Assembly: GCA_903919065.1 (NCBI GenBank)
Contig: CAIXHD010000325.1
Coordinates: 1-44,478 of the forward strand
Length of the DNA stretch: 44,478 nucleotides
Source: an uncultured Bacteroidota bacterium
Lineage (GTDB): Bacteria > Bacteroidota > Bacteroidia > Bacteroidales > UBA12481
Reading direction: 5' to 3'
Below, piece by piece: positions 8,121-16,237 of this stretch. Every line of letters begins with the position of its first letter. The first letter of the stretch is position 1. The translations under genes were made by a program, and so were the position numbers. The notes under the pieces are model-generated. The model saw only the letters and a list, made by a program, of their open reading frames with translations, was not told the DNA's origin and did no database searches.

Positions 8121-9356
8121 ATGAGACCAATGAAGGAGAAATTGTTTAAAGGGCAGGAGAAGGAGTTTTTGATTGGGATCAGCATCACGCTGGCGTTGCT
8201 GCAGCTGGGGCTATTGCTGGTGATGCCGTTTCTTGCTGTTTTCGGAGAAGGTTTGGAAGGAAATACTCCCGGTCTGGTAGGTTTTTCGATTGGAGTTTTC
8301 GGACTCACCATGGCATTTCTGCAGATTCCTTATGGCAACTGGAGCGATAAGTATGGCCGGAAGAGGATGATTATTATTGGTCTGGCAGTTAATGCAATTG
8401 GTTTGCTAATCGGGTTTTTTGCCCATAACATATGGATGCTGATCATCGCCCGGGGCGTGCAGGGAGCCGGTGCCATTGGTACGGTTTTGTTTGCCTGGAT
8501 CGGCGACCGCATTGAGCCCGAACGGCGGAGCAGGGCAATGGCCTATCCGGGGATATTCGTCGGAATGGCCAGTATCCTCTCCTTCATAGTTGGGCCTTTG
8601 CTTCATAAGGTCATGAGCCTGAACAATGTTTTTCTGGGAATTTTCGTGCTGATCATTGGGGTAATCATTTTTATCCAGATCGTACTTCCCGCCCATATAC
8701 CGGCAAAACATACAGGTATCAAGAGAAAAGATGTGATCGCCGTTTTCAAGCAAAAAAAAGTCTGGGGTTATCTGACGGCAGGTATGATGATGAATTATGC
8801 GCTGACTTCCTTTTTCTTTTTGATCCCTGTTCACCTCGATATTATCCGCAAAACGGATATGAACTGGCTCGTATTCGTGCCCACTACCCTCACGGCTCTG
8901 GCATTTCTCCGAGTAAGCAGTATTATGGCCGATAAAGGCAAACTGACCACCGTGCTGGTATCCGGATTCAGTCTCTTTCTGGCCAGTATGTTAGTTTTAT
9001 ATCTCCTTCCGGTAACACTTTATACGCTGATATTCAGCGCATTTTTCTTCATGGCCGGTTTCATGTCGCTGAACACCACATTGCCGGCTGCTGTCACTCT
9101 TTTGACTGGCAATGCAATCCGCGGCACCGTGACAGGTGTTTACAGCACCTTTGTGAATATCGGATCCTTTATAGGAAGCACACTTACCGGCGTATTATTC
9201 GGCATTGGCAAGAATATTCCAATACTGGTGGAGGGCGGACTGTTGATTATCGTTATTGGGGTGCTAGCCGGAGGAAAAAGGCTCAAGGCTCAAGGCTCAG
9301 GGCTCAAGTTAAGGCACAAGGCGCGAGGCTCAAGTATCAATAGGCCCCGGTTTTAA
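8121..9356 (+). CDS. MFS transporter, drug:H+ antiporter-like
   Basis: A 12-segment inner-membrane transporter. The first half has the loop 2-3 signature GNWSDKYGRKRM (motif A) and the segment-5 pattern typical of exporters (GMASILSFIVGPLL). The substrate cannot be read from sequence; efflux of a small molecule is likely. The start (MRPMKEKLFKGQEKE) is placed right after a REP hairpin, so the 5' leader is short or comes from the upstream gene. The C-terminus is odd: after GGKRLK the residues AQGSGLKLRHKARGSSINRPRF are encoded by AAGGCTC heptamers and by the head of a REP element, and the TAA stop is the core of that REP hairpin. The ancestral protein probably ended near residue 385. Confidence 0.9.
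   Translation: MRPMKEKLFKGQEKEFLIGISITLALLQLGLLLVMPFLAVFGEGLEGNTPGLVGFSIGVFGLTMAFLQIPYGNWSDKYGRKRMIIIGLAVNAIGLLIGFFAHNIWMLIIARGVQGAGAIGTVLFAWIGDRIEPERRSRAMAYPGIFVGMASILSFIVGPLLHKVMSLNNVFLGIFVLIIGVIIFIQIVLPAHIPAKHTGIKRKDVIAVFKQKKVWGYLTAGMMMNYALTSFFFLIPVHLDIIRKTDMNWLVFVPTTLTALAFLRVSSIMADKGKLTTVLVSGFSLFLASMLVLYLLPVTLYTLIFSAFFFMAGFMSLNTTLPAAVTLLTGNAIRGTVTGVYSTFVNIGSFIGSTLTGVLFGIGKNIPILVEGGLLIIVIGVLAGGKRLKAQGSGLKLRHKARGSSINRPRF
9278..9336 (+). repeat. 7-bp tandem array (AAGGCTC type) inside the MFS 3' end
   Basis: Units AAGGCTC (three times), AGGGCTC, then looser AAGTTA, AGGCACA, AGGCGCG, AGGCTCA. It is translated as the last part of the MFS protein and runs into a REP element. Confidence 0.75.
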
Positions 9357-9409
9357 CCGGGGTTGGGGGTTGGAAACCGATATCAATAGACCCGGATTTT
9401 AATCCGGGG
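9335..9409 (+). repeat. REP-like hairpin doublet, first copy holds the MFS stop codon
   Basis: Copies at 9335-9363 (TATCAATAG, then CCCCGG-TTTTAA-CCGGGG) and 9381-9409 (CCCGGA-TTTTAA-TCCGGG). The TAA in the first loop is the stop of the MFS frame. Confidence 0.85.
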
Positions 9410-9427
9410 TTCTAAAGGTGCAGGGGT

Positions 9428-10744
9428 TTAAAAGGCCTCACTGAGTCTGGCGATCAGATCGCGGGCTCGCTTAACCTGGCCCTCAAGCATGGCTGGGTCC
9501 TGGTCAGGAAACCATTTTTGAAAATCGCTCAACCACCATTTGCCTGAATTGGCCAGAAACTGATCTTCCAGAGTTTTTGATCCGGCTTTTAATTGGTCAC
9601 AAATGGCTGGATAGTCCACATCCTGAGGGATCTTATACAGTTCCCAGTTTTGTGGCAGGTATTCCACGAAAGGCACCATTTCGTAAAATATCATCGAATA
9701 ATAGTCCTTATCGTTAAATAAAAAATGATCAAATCGTTGCATCAACAGATTATATTCATTCCAATATTCCAGATTATCAGCAACATAATGCAGATTGATT
9801 TTATTGACAAATGGAATATCTTTTATGTAGATCAGCTCAATATTCCCCTCCCCTTTCACTTCCTTGTTGAGTGGAGTGCTAAAGATGGATTTGGAAAAAT
9901 ACCGGATATTTTCAATCTGAAAGGTGTTGGCCAAAATCTGCATACTGCCTGACTCGGAGCCCTTTTTAAAGCTTATCCCGTAATAATCCTGATCGTTGAC
10001 TTTATAGATTGAATCCAGTTGATAGGTATATCCATCCCAATATTTTCCGGCGAGTGGACCAAAATTCTCAGATTCCTGAAACAGCTTCAAAGCTGCTTTT
10101 GATGATGAGGTAACATCGGATATCTTTTCTCCATTAAGGGATGTTCTTGAGTATCTTTTCCAATTCTCCTTGCTATCACCTTTTCGGGTATTCTCGCAAA
10201 AAAAGGAATATCCGGTATGAGGCATCTTCATTCCATTATAAACTGAATATCCGATACTTTCAGCAAACATCACATATTGATTATCAATCCTGGCCTTTTC
10301 GCGATAATATCCCTTGGCCAGATAAGGGCTTTTGCGCTTACCCTTTTCATAAACCTTCACGATGTTTTTCATCATGGCCAGTACATCAGGCTTTTTAGAG
10401 GAAATAGTGACTTCCTTTAATAATGTTGTACTTGATTTCAGCCTGATCAGGCTGTCTTTATGGGCTAAATAGTCCGAAATGGTGAATCCCATCGGGGTAT
10501 AACCGATATAGGAAATAATTATTGAGTCGTCCGGTTGTACCTCATTGAGCGGCAGACGGAACTGTCCGTTAACGTCGGTAATTGCAGCAATCTGTTTATT
10601 CTTTATGATGATATGAGCGCCAGGCAATGTCGTTCCGGTTTGCGCATCGCTGACTGTTCCGCGCAGCTGCACGATTTGCTGACCAAAGACAGGAATCAAT
10701 ATCGACAGGAAACAGATTAAGAATAAAGCAATTGACTTCATCAT
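9428..10744 (-). CDS. Secreted protein with N-terminal CarboxypepD_reg-like domain
   Basis: A 438-residue envelope protein of a kind common in Bacteroidetes. Residues 1-21 are a signal peptide (cleavage near VFGQ). Residues about 24-105 form a carboxypeptidase-regulatory-like Ig fold: VQLRGTVSDAQTGTTLPGAHIIIKN, TDVNGQFRLPL, ISYIGYTPMGF. The remainder has no TonB plug or barrel and resembles uncharacterised companions of this domain, with the pattern KGYYREKARIDNQYVMFAESIGYSVY. It may bind or anchor at the outer membrane; no enzyme motif is seen. It is transcribed away from the propeller gene at 10948 across a 203-bp gap. Confidence 0.85.
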   Translation of the reverse strand: MMKSIALFLICFLSILIPVFGQQIVQLRGTVSDAQTGTTLPGAHIIIKNKQIAAITDVNGQFRLPLNEVQPDDSIIISYIGYTPMGFTISDYLAHKDSLIRLKSSTTLLKEVTISSKKPDVLAMMKNIVKVYEKGKRKSPYLAKGYYREKARIDNQYVMFAESIGYSVYNGMKMPHTGYSFFCENTRKGDSKENWKRYSRTSLNGEKISDVTSSSKAALKLFQESENFGPLAGKYWDGYTYQLDSIYKVNDQDYYGISFKKGSESGSMQILANTFQIENIRYFSKSIFSTPLNKEVKGEGNIELIYIKDIPFVNKINLHYVADNLEYWNEYNLLMQRFDHFLFNDKDYYSMIFYEMVPFVEYLPQNWELYKIPQDVDYPAICDQLKAGSKTLEDQFLANSGKWWLSDFQKWFPDQDPAMLEGQVKRARDLIARLSEAF

Positions 10745-10792
10745 ACGCCGATTTTACTGACAACTATTTTTCGACCATTTGCCAACAATTTC

Positions 10793-10817
10793 AGTTGGTG
10801 ACAGGTTGTCACCGACT
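10793..10817. promoter_or_regulatory. Imperfect palindrome in divergent promoter region
   Basis: GGTGACA-GGT-TGTCACC (10797-10813) is a perfect 7-bp inverted repeat, extended by AGT and ACT outside one mismatch. It lies between two divergent genes and upstream of a good promoter, so an operator is possible. Confidence 0.35.
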
Positions 10818-10862
10818 CACTGTTTTCATTTTTAGTCGCTCGAATTTGGGCAAACCAGGTGA

Positions 10863-10892
10863 TTGGAATAGAATTACAAAAAACTACCTTTG
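10863..10892 (+). promoter_or_regulatory. Bacteroidetes promoter for the 6-bladed propeller gene
   Basis: TTG (10863-10865), 19 bp, then TACCTTTG (10885-10892) matches the TTG-N19/21-TAnnTTTG consensus. The expected start point leaves a leader of about 48 bases before ATG 10948. Confidence 0.65.
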
Positions 10893-10947
10893 AAACAGGC
10901 CAATCCATTAGCCTTTTCAATCAACACGCAATTTATAACAAAAAGAG

Positions 10948-12108
10948 ATGAGATTCCCGATCCTGCTTTTTGGAGTTTTTCTGTCTATAGGCTTGAATGC
11001 TCAGGAAAAGAAATCCATTGCTCACATCAGCATTCCTGAGCTTATCGATAAAAAGATAAATCTGAATCTCTCCGATGTATTTCCGGAGGTTTCCTATATC
11101 CCGCTTGAATCGAATAAGGATAATCTGATCGGCATTGTGAATTCACTGGTTGTGGATAAAGACTTTATACTGATTTACGACAGAAAGAATACCAAATTGC
11201 TGCAGTTCGATGGAAAGGGTTCATTTGTCCGACCATTCATGAACCGCGGAAAAGGACCAAAAGAGTTCGGTGAAATCAGTGCAATTGATGCCAACGACAA
11301 TAAGGAATTGCTCATTATGCGGGAGGGGCAATTCATTGATATCATCAGATATGATGGCACTCTAATCAAAACAATCACGCTGACAGTTACCCCGCAATCA
11401 GCCAGATGGCTCAATAACGACATCATGGTTTTAATCTTTCCCTTCCCCAATTACCTTTATAATGAAGGGTATGAAGTTTGCTTTATGGACAGGCAGGGAA
11501 AGGTTTTGAAAAAAACATTAAAACGTCCCATTGAAAAGGTAAGCAGGGGCAGCGGCAGCCGGGCACGTATGGGCTGGAATAATGGCGAGTTGTATTATTG
11601 GTTTCATCAGAGTGACACTATTTACACAATTACTAAATCCATGGAGGTTTATCCGAGGTATGCACTGGCACATGACCGCAGGCATATCCCGGTTGATAAA
11701 TATTCCATAAGTGGATTTCAACCTATTTTAGATCAGCAATATACGGTTGAATCGTACGATGAATGGGGTGATTATATTTTCATAAATGTTGCGTACAACT
11801 ATCATTTCTTCCAATGTGTATTTAACGCAAAGCTGAACCTGAAGGGCAATGTTATCGCGGAATATAATAAATGGACTTATTCTGGATTACTGAATAACAT
11901 TGATGGAGGCAAGCCTTTTTGGCCAGGCAGCCTTCATAAAGATGGTTCGAGAGTCAACGTTCTCGATCCACTGGAGCTGAGTGAGACATTTAGCCACAAC
12001 CTGGAGATAAAGTTAAAAGTCAACACCGTTAAACAAAATTTGTTGAAGAAGGAAGTAATTGACAGGATAAACGACCTGTCGAATCCGATACTGATGAAGG
12101 TGAGGTAA
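10948..12108 (+). CDS. 6-bladed beta-propeller protein (secreted)
   Basis: A 386-residue exported protein of the Bacteroidetes 6-bladed beta-propeller family. A signal peptide (MRFPILLFGVFLSIGLNAQ) is followed by the family opening ISYIPLES-like sequence (EVSYIPLESNKDNLIG), FILIYDRKNTKLLQFDGKGSFV and the turn motif NRGKGPKEFGEI. Such proteins bind ligands at the surface or periplasm; a specific function is not known. The ending NPILMKVR matches the usual family tail (DNPxLxxYK-like). A strong promoter lies upstream. Two separate tail fragments of the same family follow at 12120 and 12402, evidence of gene decay around this gene. Confidence 0.85.
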   Translation: MRFPILLFGVFLSIGLNAQEKKSIAHISIPELIDKKINLNLSDVFPEVSYIPLESNKDNLIGIVNSLVVDKDFILIYDRKNTKLLQFDGKGSFVRPFMNRGKGPKEFGEISAIDANDNKELLIMREGQFIDIIRYDGTLIKTITLTVTPQSARWLNNDIMVLIFPFPNYLYNEGYEVCFMDRQGKVLKKTLKRPIEKVSRGSGSRARMGWNNGELYYWFHQSDTIYTITKSMEVYPRYALAHDRRHIPVDKYSISGFQPILDQQYTVESYDEWGDYIFINVAYNYHFFQCVFNAKLNLKGNVIAEYNKWTYSGLLNNIDGGKPFWPGSLHKDGSRVNVLDPLELSETFSHNLEIKLKVNTVKQNLLKKEVIDRINDLSNPILMKVR

Positions 12109-12119
12109 TAGGAAAATAA

Positions 12120-12344
12120 AGGAGCGCTAAACATGAAAACTCTCCCTTCTACTCACCATCATGGTCAGGCAGAGATGAATTTATTGACAGCAATGACGGC
12201 ATCCACATGAAGGAGATTCTCGGCAAGATCAATCCCGCCGACCTTACCTGGCTGCGTAAAAATGCAGCCGGATTTTCCGTAATTGAGCAAGTCAGGGAAG
12301 ATGACAACCCGGTGCTTGTTTTATATCAGTTCAGGGAATTCTGA
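12120..12344 (+). pseudogene. C-terminal remnant of a 6-bladed propeller gene
   Basis: An open stretch without a suitable start reads ENSPFYSPSWSGRDEFIDS..., then MKEILGKINPADLTWLRKN and EDDNPVLVLYQFREF before TGA. This is the typical end of 6-bladed propeller proteins (ILG.I.PEDL.WLRKNA...EDDNPVLV.Y). It lies 11 bases after the intact gene, so it is either the tail of a lost neighbour or the original tail displaced by rearrangement. A short peptide from the internal ATG cannot be excluded. Confidence 0.6.
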
Positions 12345-12401
12345 GGAAAAGGGGCCGTTGGTTTTATTAAATTGATTTCCGGCGATCATTTGCACCATTG
12401 A

Positions 12402-12656
12402 TCAGTTGAGTACGACAAGAATAGGATTTGAGTCATCTTCGATTTTAAACCCCTGCTGACCAAGTTTACCTTTCAATTTTGGAGATAGCTCCCTTGGGTT
12501 GACGCAATTAATCAGTGATGATTGATTGAAGCCTATCAAATTATAATTGAAATTCATACCATCAAGTTTGAATTTCGCTGTGAGAAAGTGAGTTGGACCT
12601 GAAGCACTTTTAAAATAGTACAGGGAATAGCGAACCTCCACCAGGGACTCAACCAT
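12402..12656 (-). pseudogene. Short propeller-tail fragment or small hypothetical protein
   Basis: An 84-residue frame on the minus strand begins MVESLVEVRYSLYYF and ends ELSPKLKGKLGQQGFKIEDDSNPILVVLN. The end resembles the 6-bladed propeller tail (LKPEDLEELKKxGxKIxEDDNPILVIYK). Upstream of the ATG the frame stops within eight codons, so no propeller domain is attached. It may be a decayed gene or a short diverged relative; no other family is recognised. Confidence 0.4.
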
Positions 12657-12695
12657 TCTTTTAACCTGAATTTATTTTACAGCCTCTTTTAGCAC

Positions 12696-12781
12696 AGTCT
12701 TTAGTCTTCTGTCTTCCGTGTCTCGTGTCACCTGTCACCCGTCACCAGTCACCAGTCACCCGTCACCAGTCACAGTCTTCC
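12696..12781 (+). repeat. 7-bp degenerate tandem array (GTCACCN / GTCTTCN type)
   Basis: About twelve units run in phase: GTCTTTA, GTCTTCT, GTCTTCC, GTGTCTC, GTGTCAC, CTGTCAC, CCGTCAC, CAGTCAC and so on. The array changes gradually from GTCTTCN to GTCACCN units. The rest of the gap 12657-12834 shows nothing else. Confidence 0.8.
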
Positions 12782-12834
12782 TGCGCAACCTTTCGGCAAA
12801 TTATCTGTATTATTGATATAGATTAACCTAGCAA

Positions 12835-13812
12835 ATGAGCCTGCATTCTTTATATCATCCTGAAATATTCCAGGGCAACCTCCAAAAGACAAACTATTTT
12901 GAGGGCTGGTACTTTAAGCAGGTGGCTGAAGATTCAGGCGAAGTTTTATCTATAATTCCGGGAGTTTCTCTCGCAAAAGACCGGCATGCATTCATCCAGG
13001 TTATCAACGGCATCACCGGACAAACTCATTATATCGAATTTCCCCTGTCGGATTTCAAGGCTGATAAGAAGAAGCTGATTTTGCATATCGGCGACAATAA
13101 ATTCAGCGAGTATGGAATTGATCTTCATATCAACCAGCCCGATTTGAAATTAAACGGACATCTGAATTTTCAAAACAGGGTGACCTGGCCGGGCAAACCT
13201 TGGGCACCAGGAATCATGGGCTGGTACAGCTTTGTTCCTCAGATGGAATGCTATCACGGTGTTGTTTCGCTGGATCATGCCATTAAGGGCGACCTGACTT
13301 ATCAGGATCACAAAATGAACTTTTCCGGTGGACGTGGTTACATTGAAAAGGATTGGGGGACCTCCATGCCCGAAAGCTGGATATGGCTCCACACCAACAC
13401 ATTCGAAAGCCAGGGAACATCGGTCATGCTGTCCATAGCCAAGATCCCCTGGATGAAAAGCCATTTTACCGGATTCATTGCCTTCGTTTTACATCAGGGG
13501 AAAATCTATCGTTTTGCTACCTATAATGGAAGTCGCGTAAGCTCATTTTATCTTAAGGATCAAAATCTTGCGGTAACCCTTAAGCACCGAAATTACCAGC
13601 TTGAAATCAAGGCAAGGCAAAAGATTGCAGGTAAGTTGAAAGCCCCTGTAAAAGGACTGATGGAACGATATATCAAAGAGAGTATCGATTCAGATGTTGA
13701 GATCAAACTTTCGGATAATCTGGGAAAGGCAATTTTTGAGGGTCTGGCTCGTCGGTCGGGACTGGAACTGGTGGGAAAACCGGAATCGCTGCTCACTCAA
13801 AAAATCAAATGA
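12835..13812 (+). CDS. Tocopherol-cyclase-like family protein
   Basis: A 325-residue cytosolic protein of the family named for plant tocopherol cyclase. It opens HPEIFQGNLQKTNYFEGWYFKQV, the family hallmark, and continues with GMMGWYSFVP-like sequence (APGIMGWYSFVPQMECYHGVVS), GGRGYIEKDWGTSMPESWIW and TSVMLSIAKIPW. Bacteria with this protein rarely make tocopherol, and no other genes of that pathway are present, so its role here is unknown; a lipid-like substrate is plausible from the fold. Its stop lies at the edge of the trp promoter, so it is transcribed separately. Confidence 0.85.
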   Translation: MSLHSLYHPEIFQGNLQKTNYFEGWYFKQVAEDSGEVLSIIPGVSLAKDRHAFIQVINGITGQTHYIEFPLSDFKADKKKLILHIGDNKFSEYGIDLHINQPDLKLNGHLNFQNRVTWPGKPWAPGIMGWYSFVPQMECYHGVVSLDHAIKGDLTYQDHKMNFSGGRGYIEKDWGTSMPESWIWLHTNTFESQGTSVMLSIAKIPWMKSHFTGFIAFVLHQGKIYRFATYNGSRVSSFYLKDQNLAVTLKHRNYQLEIKARQKIAGKLKAPVKGLMERYIKESIDSDVEIKLSDNLGKAIFEGLARRSGLELVGKPESLLTQKIK

Positions 13813-13844
13813 TTTGGATTTTTCAATTCCGTTCTGCAAATTTG
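13813..13844 (+). promoter_or_regulatory. trp operon promoter
   Basis: TTTG (13813-13816), then 20 bp, then CAAATTTG (13837-13844), one base off the TAnnTTTG -7 consensus. The predicted start point, near 13851, lies just before the trp leader peptide. Confidence 0.55.
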
Positions 13845-13863
13845 CACCGCAATGAAACAGAAT

Positions 13864-13899
13864 ATGAACTTTAACTTTTGGTGGTGGCACTTAACCTGA
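13864..13899 (+). CDS. trpL: trp operon leader peptide
   Basis: A short frame codes for MNFNFWWWHLT with three consecutive Trp codons (13879-13887); an in-frame ATG at 13852 would add MKQN. It lies between the trp promoter and an intrinsic terminator ahead of trpE. Ribosomes stalling at these codons when charged tRNA-Trp is scarce would favour read-through. The run of Trp codons and its position make the function near certain. Confidence 0.85.
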   Translation: MNFNFWWWHLT

Positions 13900-13964
13900 T
13901 CCGGTTAACGTGAGAAAACGTGTTGCCCCTATTTCAATATACAGGCCCGTCGTTCACGACGGGC
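13888..13964 (+). promoter_or_regulatory. trp attenuator region with alternative RNA structures
   Basis: An early hairpin pairs CAC-TTAACC (from 13888) with GGTTAA-C-GTG (to 13912), overlapping the leader stop. A competing antiterminator can pair CGTGA and AACG (13909-13913, 13917-13920) with CGTTCACG (13951-13958), which breaks the terminator stem. This is the classic stall-dependent switch. The antiterminator is inferred by eye. Confidence 0.55.
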
Positions 13965-13971
13965 TTTTTTT
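13945..13971 (+). terminator. Intrinsic terminator of the trp attenuator
   Basis: GCCCGTCG (13945-13952), loop TTCA, CGACGGGC (13957-13964): a perfect 8-bp stem followed by seven T. It lies between the leader peptide and trpE and would stop transcription when Trp is plentiful. Confidence 0.9.
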
Positions 13972-13991
13972 ATAACCTCTAATGAAATAAA

Positions 13992-15389
13992 ATGTACAGA
14001 ATCCGAACGCATACCATCACCAGCCTTGCCGATACACTCACTCCGGTGAGCCTGTACCTGAAGATACGCGACCTGTTTCCCCGGTCGATATTGCTGGAAA
14101 GTAGCGACTATCACGGTGGTCGAGACAACTATTCGTTCATTTGCCTCGAGCCATTGGCTGGGATCATCGTGGATCATGGCAAGGTGCTTCAATCCATGCC
14201 GGGTGAAGATCAGAAGGAGGTTACCGGTTCTGATATTCCTGATCTGCTCGACCAATTTGTGTCACAGTTTGAAACCATCGACCAGTCGAAGGAGAGCCGG
14301 CTCAATGGTTTTTTCGGTTATACAGGGTACGATGCAGCCTCGCATTTTGAATCGGTTCCGTCACCAAAGGAGTATGCCGATCCCGATGCCATTCCGGAAA
14401 TCCGTTACCATCTGTACCATTATCTTATCGCGATAAACCACTTCCGGAATACGGTAACCCTGATCGAAAACCGCTTCGACGACAGGCCTTCTACACTCAG
14501 CTCCATCAAGGATCTGCTGACCAACAGGAACTTTTCGCTCTACCCCTTCAGTGCAACCGGCGAATGCACCTCGAACCTGAGCGATCAGGAATATATGGAC
14601 CTGGTAAAAGCCGGAAAGCATCATTGCCATGTTGGCGATGTTTACCAGATTGTGCTGTCGCGGCGCTTTGAACAAGCTTTTCAAGGAGATGAATTCAATG
14701 TTTACAGGCATCTCCGGTCCGTAAATCCCTCACCCTACCTTTTCTATTTCGATTACGGCAGTTACAAGATATTCGGCTCATCACCGGAGGCTCACCTGAT
14801 TGTAAGAAACAAGAAGGCAACCATAGCACCAATCGCAGGCACTTTGCGCCGTTCGGGTGACGACGACAAGGACCGCGCCCTGGCCGAACAGTTATCAGCC
14901 GATGTCAAGGAAAATGCCGAGCACGTAATGCTGGTCGACCTGGCCCGTAACGACCTGAGCCGGCATGCAATCAATGTTACTGTGGATACGTATAAGGAGA
15001 TTCAGTTCTTCTCGCATGTGCTTCACATGGTATCGAGCGTTTCGGGTGAACTCACACAGAATCCTCAATTATTCAGGCTATTGGGCGACACCTTTCCCGC
15101 CGGAACCCTTAGCGGAGCACCCAAAATCCGGGCAATGGAGCTCATCAACCGGTATGAGAAAACCAACCGCGGATTTTATGGCGGATGTATTGGTCAAATC
15201 GGATTAGATAAGAGCCTCAACCAGGCAATTATGATCCGTTCATTCCTCTCCTCACGTAACCGGCTGATATTCCAGGCGGGAGCCGGAATTGTTGCCGATT
15301 CGGTGGAGCAGAATGAGCTTCAGGAAGTGAATAACAAGCTGGGCGCATTGCACGATGCCATCCGGCTGGCAGGAACCAAATCAGAATAA
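13992..15389 (+). CDS. trpE: Anthranilate synthase component I
   Basis: Converts chorismate and ammonia (from TrpG) to anthranilate, the first committed step to tryptophan. The 465-residue protein has the N-terminal feedback-binding motif LLESSDYHGGRDNYSFI and the chorismate-utilising domain: SSPEAHL, IAPIAGTLRRSGDDDKD, ENAEHVMLVDLARNDL, FPAGTLSGAPKIRAMEL, and the end GAGIVADSVEQNE. These keep TrpE apart from PabB (PIAGT, not PIKGT) and from salicylate synthases. The LLES element suggests inhibition by tryptophan. It is the first structural gene after the attenuator, nine bases before trpG. Confidence 0.97.
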   Translation: MYRIRTHTITSLADTLTPVSLYLKIRDLFPRSILLESSDYHGGRDNYSFICLEPLAGIIVDHGKVLQSMPGEDQKEVTGSDIPDLLDQFVSQFETIDQSKESRLNGFFGYTGYDAASHFESVPSPKEYADPDAIPEIRYHLYHYLIAINHFRNTVTLIENRFDDRPSTLSSIKDLLTNRNFSLYPFSATGECTSNLSDQEYMDLVKAGKHHCHVGDVYQIVLSRRFEQAFQGDEFNVYRHLRSVNPSPYLFYFDYGSYKIFGSSPEAHLIVRNKKATIAPIAGTLRRSGDDDKDRALAEQLSADVKENAEHVMLVDLARNDLSRHAINVTVDTYKEIQFFSHVLHMVSSVSGELTQNPQLFRLLGDTFPAGTLSGAPKIRAMELINRYEKTNRGFYGGCIGQIGLDKSLNQAIMIRSFLSSRNRLIFQAGAGIVADSVEQNELQEVNNKLGALHDAIRLAGTKSE

Positions 15390-15398
15390 ATCAACATT

Positions 15399-15968
15399 AT
15401 GAAAATATTATTGCTGGATAATTACGACAGCTTCACCTACAATCTTGCGCATTACCTGCGCGAGCTGACGGGCGAACAAATCCCTGTTATCCGTAACGAC
15501 CAGATCACCATCGACGAAGTAGATGCCTATGATGCCATCGTTCTATCGCCCGGACCCGGTCTACCCAAGGATGCCGGCATCATGCCGGAGCTGATCATTA
15601 GATATTCCCCTACCAAGAAAATTCTGGGGGTTTGTCTGGGCATGCAGGCTATCGGGGAGGCCTTCGGTGGCACTCTGCTGAACCTTCCATCCGTATTTCA
15701 CGGTGTGGCGACCACCATCGATATTATCAAACCTGATGAGGTCCTTTTTAAAGGATTACCCGGCAAAATTGATGTCGGCAGATATCATTCGTGGGTCGTG
15801 GATGAAACAAAACTTCCGCCTGATCTGGAAATTACCGCTACCGACGCAACCGGAAGGATTATGGCATTGAGGCACAAGAAGTTTGATGTGCGCGGGGTCC
15901 AGTTTCACCCCGAATCGGTGTTAACCCCGCATGGGAAAACGATGATATCAAATTGGCTTAAATATTAA
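15399..15968 (+). CDS. trpG: Anthranilate synthase component II (glutamine amidotransferase)
   Basis: Releases ammonia from glutamine for TrpE. The 189-residue class I amidotransferase has the nucleophile C79 in GVCLGMQ, the oxyanion motif LSPGPGLP, and the catalytic His/Glu in FHPESVL (H170, E172). It is a stand-alone subunit, not fused to TrpD as in enterobacteria. It probably serves TrpE only, though in many bacteria the same subunit also works with PabB. Confidence 0.96.
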   Translation: MKILLLDNYDSFTYNLAHYLRELTGEQIPVIRNDQITIDEVDAYDAIVLSPGPGLPKDAGIMPELIIRYSPTKKILGVCLGMQAIGEAFGGTLLNLPSVFHGVATTIDIIKPDEVLFKGLPGKIDVGRYHSWVVDETKLPPDLEITATDATGRIMALRHKKFDVRGVQFHPESVLTPHGKTMISNWLKY

Positions 15969-15990
15969 ATTATGAAGTTAGAGATTCGAA

Positions 15991-16140
15991 GGCCAGTTTT
16001 GAATTTTGAAATTACAGAGTCAGGCAGGCAGGAGGCAATCCGGTGTTATACCAAGGTATGCGACGAGAACCCGTTTTTCAATGGGATAACACTTCTCCGA
16101 GGCAAACTTGATTTTGTAATTTCAACATTCAAAATTGGCC
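15991..16140. mobile_element. MITE-like inverted-repeat element between trpG and trpD
   Basis: Terminal arms of 25 bp (15991-16015, starting GGCCAGTTTTGAAT; 16116-16140, ending CAAAATTGGCC) match in 23 positions as an inverted repeat. Inside, GTGTTAT and ATAACAC form a second stem, so the whole 150 bp can fold into one long hairpin. There is no transposase gene. A translated frame of 87 codons across it shows no family and is probably fortuitous. Confidence 0.7.
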
Positions 16141-16156
16141 CTGGAGCCTCCTCTTT

Positions 16157-16225
16157 CTTCCGTGTCACGCGTTCCGCGTCACGTGTCACGATTCTTTGTC
16201 ACCCGTCACCTGTCACCAGTCACAT
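16157..16225 (+). repeat. 7-bp degenerate tandem array (GTCACCN type)
   Basis: Units such as GTGTCAC, GCGTCAC, GTGTCAC, then TGTCACC, CGTCACC, TGTCACC, AGTCACA. It ends about twelve bases before the trpD start and follows the MITE-like element. Confidence 0.75.
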
Positions 16226-16237
16226 AAGCAACTAACC

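Noticed and set aside
12696-12781. CRISPR or coding repeat in the GTCACC array
   Set aside because: Period is 7 bp with no spacers, and no frame is maintained with a start codon.
12835-13812. Tocopherol biosynthesis
   Set aside because: A single family member without any pathway partner; the family name does not define its function in bacteria.
15972-16235. 87-codon frame between trpG and trpD
   Set aside because: It reads through a MITE-like hairpin and heptamer repeats and resembles no family.
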